Positions 57,571 to 64,000 of a DNA stretch of 64,000 bases are shown one piece after another; position 1 is the first letter of the stretch, and each line of letters starts with the position of its first letter. The notes below the pieces were generated by a model. The model was not told the DNA's origin, searched no databases, and saw only the letters and a program-made list of their open reading frames with translations. The translations under genes were made by a program, and so were the position numbers. This DNA comes from Pelobates cultripes (taxonomy: Eukaryota > Chordata > Amphibia > Anura > Pelobatidae), in assembly GCA_933207985.1 (NCBI GenBank), contig OW240917.1:104318756-104382755 (forward strand), read 5' to 3'.

Positions 57571-59855
57571 ACAATGTCTAAGAGTCAAAGATAAAACTAT
57601 CTAAACAGAGTGTGCCAAACCACCACTTGCACTAATTTATTGTTAACATAAAATAAAGTCTGTAAATCCTTCATCCTGCCTCCAGGTATTTGTGTATATG
57701 CTGGCTCTAAATTTTCACTAAGAATATAGATATAAAAGAGCTCAGCAATTGTGAGGGAGTTTGAATCCCCATCCGACATTATTGTATAATTTATATATTG
57801 ATATATTCTGTTATGTTAAAGCCTTTCTTTATTATCTCCCTTTTTTCCTTCTTAACTCTCCTGGTTATTTAAATAAAACATTAAGTTTATTTTTTTATTA
57901 AATATTCATCTGTTATCAACTCAATCAATCTCATGGTATGGTGCACATCAATAAATCTCATGGTATATTTCCCTTTCCATGTTATGAACTATAGTTTAGT
58001 TTGTACTGCGGTTGTTCAGAATGGAAAAAAAGGTAGCTGGCTCTATATATGTCTATAATCTTCTTACCCACAACGTATCACCTCATTTTTTTCATTGCTC
58101 TTCAGGATCTATCGGAATGAAATCATTGCCATTTTTTTATCTTTGTATGAAGGGAAGTGCATGTAAACAGTTTGCATTGGAAAGATAGAACAGCATGTTC
58201 AATTGATAAAAACAGTATGCCTTCAGTTGTATAGATAATTTAACAACTAACATTAAAAAAAAATACACAAATTAAAATCAAATAAACTTTAGGATTTTAA
58301 ATACTTACTAGCAAGGATCCTAAAAGAAAGAAGTGAGCAGTAAAAGTTTTTAGGTTTTTTTAAATGCATGCGATGTCATACACTTACATATTTATTTTCT
58401 CTTTTGCATTTAGTGTGCTATAAAATGTCTCAGTGTTCTTTCATTCCAATGAATTTTTGTCAGCGTTGATTATTGTATCTTATTAATAAGTTAAGATCAA
58501 TATAGCTGAGCATATGTTTATGTACTTTGCATTCAGTTTACTAATGTATTACAATATTATATGATATTACTTACTATTCATCATGGCAGTTGTTCTATTC
58601 ACAACCACCATTGCATGGCTTAATCATAAAATGTATAATCTGATTTAAAGTACTTTCTAATGATTCATATGAGCAATACAAAAGACTATTGTATTCTAGT
58701 GGATTATAACCATATGTTGGCTGTACTACACTTTCTCAGTGGTACTCTTATGTGATGACAGATTCCATTATTTTAGTGCCTTTGTGGAAGTTCTGAAGAT
58801 TATTATACCTTCCTAACAAAATGTTCTTTGTAAACTTAATCTTTGCATGTATTGTATGGATTGCTAAACCCATGACTTTATTGGTCATTTTCCTAATGGC
58901 TACATGGGGAATTTTTCTAAATGTATTATATGTTAAAGTACTGTCTGTGGCAAAACTGAAGGTGTTCTTTTTATTACCAATACATTTTTGTAATGCATGT
59001 TTTCATTTTTTAAGTTTAAATTCATGCTGATGCTTGATAAGGAAGGCATACTAGCAAAATTTGTATTGAGCATTCAAACTCACTAATTACCAGGTTAAAT
59101 GTGCATACACTGTCTGTTCAGTTTAAATCCATTATACATAGCAACCACTGCAATTATGTATTTTAAAAGAAAACTATGATTTAGTTTTCAATTTTAGAGG
59201 ATTTCCAAGAACTCAGCAATATTTATACTTGATATTCAATTTTCATGACTATTACAATATGTGATATTATGTTCGTTTTGTGTAAACAAATATTTATGTA
59301 CTTTCTTTGTACTATTTATTTTACATTTATTACAAAATCAATAAAGGTAATTATTGTTCAATATTATGATAAATGAATGCTCTAATTTAAAACAAAATCA
59401 AATTCCTTAATTTAATTAGCTTTCCAAATGAATCAATAGTGTTAGAAAAATCTTCAGAATGATTCATAGCTAAAAATTCCCATTGACTTTAATGATGATG
59501 TCTTAGATAAATCATTTGAAAAGTGTTTTTAATAAAATTGAATAAGTTGGAAAGCTTATTAGATGGAGGCCACTGTTGGCTATGTCTTTTCCCTCTACTT
59601 TTCAGTTCCCTCCGTTATATTGCCAGAGAGATCCTGATAATAATCGCATGTTCTGCCTCATGAAGTCAGTGATAATACAAGATCACACAATAGGCAATAT
59701 GAGAGAGCAGGGAAAGATAGATCTTTCCAGTAGACACATTTCATTGCTCCTATCTATACAAGACCGTTGCTGTGAAAAAATACAATTTAAACAAGTGTAG
59801 CATAGGAATGCAATATATATGTATGTGCACAACACATCTCACCTTTTGTTATATA

Positions 59856-59864
<9 letters not shown>
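57571..59864. other. AT-rich sequence, nothing recognised
   Basis: About 2.3 kb without a clear element or gene. Confidence 0.6.

Positions 59865-59898
<34 letters not shown>
59865..59898. repeat. (TA)n microsatellite
   Basis: A pure TA run lies directly next to the hAT insertion and supplies most of its target duplication. Confidence 0.97.
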
Positions 59899-59901
<3 letters not shown>

Positions 59902-60256
59902 GGGCCGCCATCAGAAATTGTGGGGCCCCTAACACAGCTCAAGGTCTGGGCCCCCAGGTGCCCGCCTCCAAATCCCGCCCACAGGAATACACACAGACAC
60001 AAAAGGACACAGACACACATACAGAAAGATACACACAAATACTGAAACAGACATACACACATATAGACACATACACAGATACAGATACACACACACACAC
60101 ACATACTGACATACAGACACACACACTAACGTACATACATACTCACATACTGACACACACACACATACATACTGACAAACAGACATCCAAACTGACAGAC
60201 ATACATACACATACATACATACATACATAATGTCATACATAAACATATATACTGAT

Positions 60257-60293
<37 letters not shown>

Positions 60294-61374
60294 GATAGAT
60301 ATATACATAAACAGACATATATACAAACTGACATACACACACATACATACTGACATACACACACACATACAGACATATATACATACTTACATACACACAC
60401 ATACAGACATATATACATACTGACATACACACAGACATACATGCATACTGACATACATACACACAGACATACATGCATACTGACATACACACACACACAC
60501 AGACATACATGCATACTGACATACATACACACACAGGCATACATACTGACATACATACACACAGACATACTTGCATACAGACATACACACACACACAGAC
60601 ATACATGCATACTGACATACATACACACGTACAGACATACATGCATATTGACATACATACTGACAAACAGACATACATGTATACTGACATACACACACAG
60701 ACATACATACTTGCAGACACATACACAGACATACATACTGACAAACAGACATGCATACTGACATACACACACACACATACATACATGCATACTGACACAC
60801 ACAGACATACATGCATACTGACATACACACACACAGACATACACACATACATACTGACGCACATACATACATGCATACTGACATACACACACACAGACAT
60901 ACACACATACATACTGACGCACATACATACATACATACTGACACACACACAGACAGACACACACACACCTCATTTATCAGCCACCCTCCTCTTACCTTTA
61001 AGTTGCAGGAGGGAGGCTGGGGATGATGGGAGCGGATGCCCCTGGTGTCCTCTCCTGTTTTCCGCTCTCCCGCTGCTCTCCCTCAGCACGGAGTAAGCTG
61101 GGAGGAAGTGACCGGCCGCCACTTCCCCCAGCAGCACTTGCGGTGCAGTCGCAATTTTTTTTTAAGGGGCCCCGGTCACACAATTACACGGCCGCGGTGC
61201 TGACCGGTCCCCTGAATATATTGGGCCCATCGGGTGGCCCTAAATGCTTGGGCCACCTGATGGGCCCCGGAGCAGATGCACCTGCGGCAGTTTCGCCGAT
61301 CCACGTGACCGGGCCCCCCAGGCCCGTGATAACCGTTATGGTTGTCACCCCCTGATGGCGGCCCTGTATATATG
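59892..61374. mobile_element. hAT non-autonomous element with large tandem array
   Basis: The element is 59900-61366 (1467 bp). The left end CAGGGCCGCCATCAG and the right end in reverse CAGGGCCGCCATCAG are identical over 15 bp. Flanks 59892-59899 and 61367-61374 are both TATATATG, a perfect 8-bp duplication. The interior has a CA/GACA array (about 59990-60970), then a GC-rich non-coding part with CpGs (60975-61360). It is the same family as 31591-32749. The 345-codon minus frame across the array is repeat-derived. Confidence 0.95.
59990..60970. repeat. CA/GACA higher-order tandem array
   Basis: Units of about 30-50 bp based on 'acagacatacatgcatactgacatacata' recur about 20 times and are more regular in the second half (60420-60950). 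Confidence 0.95.
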
Positions 61375-61401
61375 TGTGTGTGTGTATATGTACATATACT
61401 A

Positions 61402-61776
61402 TAAAGCAAAAAAGAAAGAATGTGAACTTTAAGAATGGACAAAAGCTTAGAGTAAACTCAATAGTTTGCCCTTCGGTAAATCTCGCTCAGGTCTCAAAAT
61501 AGTTTTTGCTCACTTGTGCCATTACAGAGAGAACATATCTGAAGCATATCAGACTGGTCCCACCCATACGGACAGTCTAGATTTGAAATACCAGCAAGTT
61601 TCCTCTGCACGAGAGATACAGCAACCCCAGACAATCATTTTGGCCTTCTTTTGGGCCTTGTCAGTGAGGTGTAGCTGATATCCCTCTAGGCACAGTGAGC
61701 ATGGGGTCCACGTCTGGATTACCCTTTTAACTTGGGGTTAGCCAAGTTAATGCATTAAAGCAAAAAAGAAAGAATG
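61402..61776. mobile_element. Unclassified 333-bp insertion with 21-bp target duplication
   Basis: T followed by AAAGCAAAAAAGAAAGAATG stands at 61402-61422 and again at 61756-61776, identical over 21 bp. Between them (61423-61755) is a 333-bp segment with no poly(A) or simple tail. It contains 'cttcggtaaatctcgctcagg' and 'ccttcttttgggccttgtcag'. The long duplication suggests target-primed insertion, as by a SINE or LINE. No tRNA-type A/B boxes were convincing. Confidence 0.7.
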
Positions 61777-61839
61777 AGAATAATACATACACTATATACC
61801 ATTTGTATTTGTCTGTGTATATTGTATGTTCTATACTAA

Positions 61840-61910
61840 TAGTACAAAGCTGCGGAATATGTTGGTGCTTTATAAATGCCAGTAATCATAATAAATAAAT
61901 AAACCATCCA
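61840..61910 (+). mobile_element. L2-type LINE/SINE tail
   Basis: 'agtacaaagctgcggaatatgttggtgctttataaatgcc' followed by ATAAATAAATAAA is a standard L2/SINE tail. Confidence 0.8.
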
Positions 61911-62073
61911 CAGTGCTTGAAATAAATGCATAGGAATAACCCTCATCTTGCTTCTTTGAGACCTACTATTTGAACAATTAGTAATGTATAGGAACATTTT
62001 ATTTGTCCCCCTTAACAGACTCCTCTTTGCCTTTGCTTTGTAATGACTGCCTGCTTAAAGGGGACTCTGCGCT

Positions 62074-62375
62074 ATACACGGTCTGTACACAAATCATGCA
62101 CATTGCCTCACATGTTGTGATAATAATAATAATAATGAGCCTTGACTGTTGCTTACAACATAAATTATTTTAAAAAATTTTTGGAAACATTCAAAATACA
62201 ATACTTTATACACTATCTGTACACAAATCATGTACATTGCCTCACATGTTGTGATAATAATAGTACCATGCATTATACACTGTCTGTACACATATCATAT
62301 ACATTGCCTCTCCTGTTGTGATAATAATCATGAGCCTTGACTATTGCATACAACATAAATTATGTAAATAGCTGA
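62074..62375. repeat. Three-copy minisatellite
   Basis: The unit 'tatacac(g/t)gtctgtacacaaatcat...acattgcctcacatgttgtgataataat' occurs at about 62074, 62206 and 62274. The first and third copies continue with 'catgagccttgactnttgc...acaacataaattat'. Confidence 0.92.
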
Positions 62376-63533
62376 AAAGGTGCAAAAATTCAAAATACAA
62401 CAAATTGAATGTACTCTAGCTCCTGGCAACTTCATGACACTGAATAGAAGTGTACTATATATCTTGGCAATCTGAGTAACAGTTGGCTATATGAGCAAAT
62501 TATGGAGTTCTATAAATTATTACTCTACTTATTTAATTATGCTGTGTAAATTACCCTAATATAAATCAAAATCAAGATTGATTTGAAATCTTCTGCTAGT
62601 ATATTTCAGAGACATTTAATATATTGCCTCCATTAAAACTAGGGAGAATTTAGACAGTTCAGCATAGTTTAGGTTCAAGTAAGGTGACTACTCATAGAAT
62701 GGTTTAGACATTAATGGCTGTGTGTTGAGTTATTTTAAGGGGACAACAAATTTATACTGTTATACAGGCTGTACACTTACTACTTTACATTGTAGCATAG
62801 TGTCATTTCTTCAGTGTTGTTACATAAAAAAATATAATAAAATTTTTACAAAAAGGTGAGGTGTGTTTTTAAATTTTTCTTTATAGAGTGTAGATTTATG
62901 CGAAAGAAAATGTAAACATATATATTATAAATATATATGCTTAGTTTTTCATATATCTTTAAAATGTATCTAAAAGTAGTAAAGATTATATCATTGTATT
63001 AATAGACATAATGAAACGTGTCTAAAGGTGATATTGTTACTGGATAAGTAGAATATGAATGTAAAATTTCATGCCCAATTAGATAACTTCTTTATGCTTA
63101 ATTACATGCTCACAGCAGAGACCAAATTGGTTTTCAAAGTATCCATTTTTATTTTACTCAGCCATTATAAGTATCTCTTTTACTCTTTGTATATCTTTTT
63201 TTTTGTGTGATCTGCATATTTTTTGAAGGCCATTATATGTAACAGTTGACATCAATATTAAATATATTTTGCTTGATTTTTGCTTCAGTTTGTTCAATTT
63301 CTGCTCTTCTATTTCCTGGTAAACCAGAACAACAAGACTTTATTGGTCATTAGTGATTAAACCACAGCTGCATGATCATCTTTTTGAAATTAAAACAATT
63401 GAGACTCGTATGTCTTATGTTACTTTTTGCAATTTTAATAGTATTTTGTTTAGCAGATAGAAAATATTTGCATAGAGAATCAAGCAAACCTCTCAATTCT
63501 ATTATCAAAACGCTAATAAGTATAATGTAAAAT
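62376..63533. other. AT-rich sequence, nothing recognised
   Basis: No gene or repeat boundary visible. Confidence 0.6.
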
Positions 63534-64000
63534 ATGTTGATATATCTTGATATTCCAATTATTTCCAATTTTTATTTTTCACAGTTTAGCAATGATCTGT
63601 TTTCTCCTCCTCTTTATTTCCTCAGTCTCCCTCAGTATAAAAATCTCTCCTTACACCCACTTCATTCATCCCCCATCCACATTTACATATGCCCCTCTCT
63701 GCTACACTCCCCCCTTCTCTCATCTCATGCCTTACACTCATTTTTCTACTCTCTCACTCCGACCCACAATCGATCTCATCCTAGACCCCATGCATACAAA
63801 ACCCATTCACACCTCCTGTCACTTTCTCTCCTCCTACTTCTAGCAGCTGGTGATGTCTCTCCCAATCTAGGGCCCTTCACATGCTCTACATAATTTAAGA
63901 CAACCAGAAACCCCACAAACCTCATCACAATACCCTGCCCTTTACCTACACTTACCAAAATTCAGTGTGCACTCTGGAATGCCCGCTCCATCTGCAGTAA
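63534..64000 (+). mobile_element. L2/CR1-group LINE ORF2 start, cut by the window edge
   Basis: A pyrimidine-rich plus-strand frame gives a His/Ser/Pro-rich leader, then a leucine stretch and GDVSPNLGP (63849-63875). Next come RNPTNLITI and, near the end, IQCALWNARSICS, which is the start of an APE-type endonuclease ('ALWNARS.' block). One in-frame stop (63891-63893) separates the leader from the endonuclease. The GDxxPNxGP word is 2A-like and is known at this position in L2/CR1-group ORF2s. The rest lies beyond 64000. Confidence 0.78.

Noticed and set aside
59929..60973. Long minus-strand frames (up to 345 codons) rich in Met, Cys and Val
   Set aside because: They are the translation of a CA/GACA tandem array inside a hAT element; all phases stay open because the repeat lacks stops.

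Overview
The window is vertebrate nuclear DNA, most likely from an anuran amphibian. One protein-coding exon sits in about 64 kb of AT-rich, intron-like sequence packed with transposon relics. There are no operons, no bacterial-style gene packing, and no rRNA, tRNA or CRISPR. The frog assignment is an inference from the repeat mix: L1, CR1/L2, Penelope-like, Ty3/Gypsy-type LTRs, hAT, Tc1 and many TTAA-flanked MITEs. I ran no database search. The single host exon (34590-34841, + strand) is 252 bp and phase 1-1. It encodes the complete ten-cysteine follistatin/Kazal module of a follistatin-like protein, best matching FSTL5. No other FSTL5 exon was recognised, so the rest is probably its introns, at least about 29 kb downstream and up to about 34 kb upstream. 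|| Layout. 1-598: CR1/L2-group LINE ORF1 remnant (-). 6.9-10.5 kb: Tc1 relic, L1 3' end, L2 tail, and a palindromic hAT MITE with a perfect 8-bp target duplication. 10.9-15.4 kb: Tc1 end, solo LTR (TSD CACAT), Tc1 transposase fragment, hAT element with a long CA array. 16-22.9 kb: fold-back element, TTAA MITEs, minisatellite, and a 1.1-kb element built of nested palindromes. 22.9-27.6 kb: nothing recognisable. 27.6-30.6 kb: Tc1, Penelope-like RT and L1 relics. 30.9-33.2 kb: LTR retrotransposon with a hAT element inside its LTR and a LINE/SINE tail inside that hAT. 33.4-34.1 kb: second palindromic hAT MITE and a SINE-like tail. 34.6-34.8 kb: the exon. 35.2-36.5 kb: Penelope-like 3' end with GIY-YIG region and a decayed hammerhead ribozyme. 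38.3-42 kb: L1 3' end and a hAT-like element with a C-rich minisatellite split by a solo LTR. 42.5-43.7 kb: TTAA MITE containing Penelope-type sequence with an apparently intact hammerhead ribozyme. 45-52.3 kb: small MITEs. 52.8-56.3 kb: L1 ORF2 relic (-) interrupted by a solo LTR. 59.9-61.8 kb: large hAT element with a CA/GACA array, then an unclassified insertion with a 21-bp duplication. 63.5-64 kb: L2/CR1-group ORF2 start with a 2A-like motif. || The best leads are the ribozyme at 43302-43356, the nested-palindrome element at 20343-21465, the repeated pairing of hAT termini with long tandem arrays, and the 21-bp-flanked insertion at 61423-61755.
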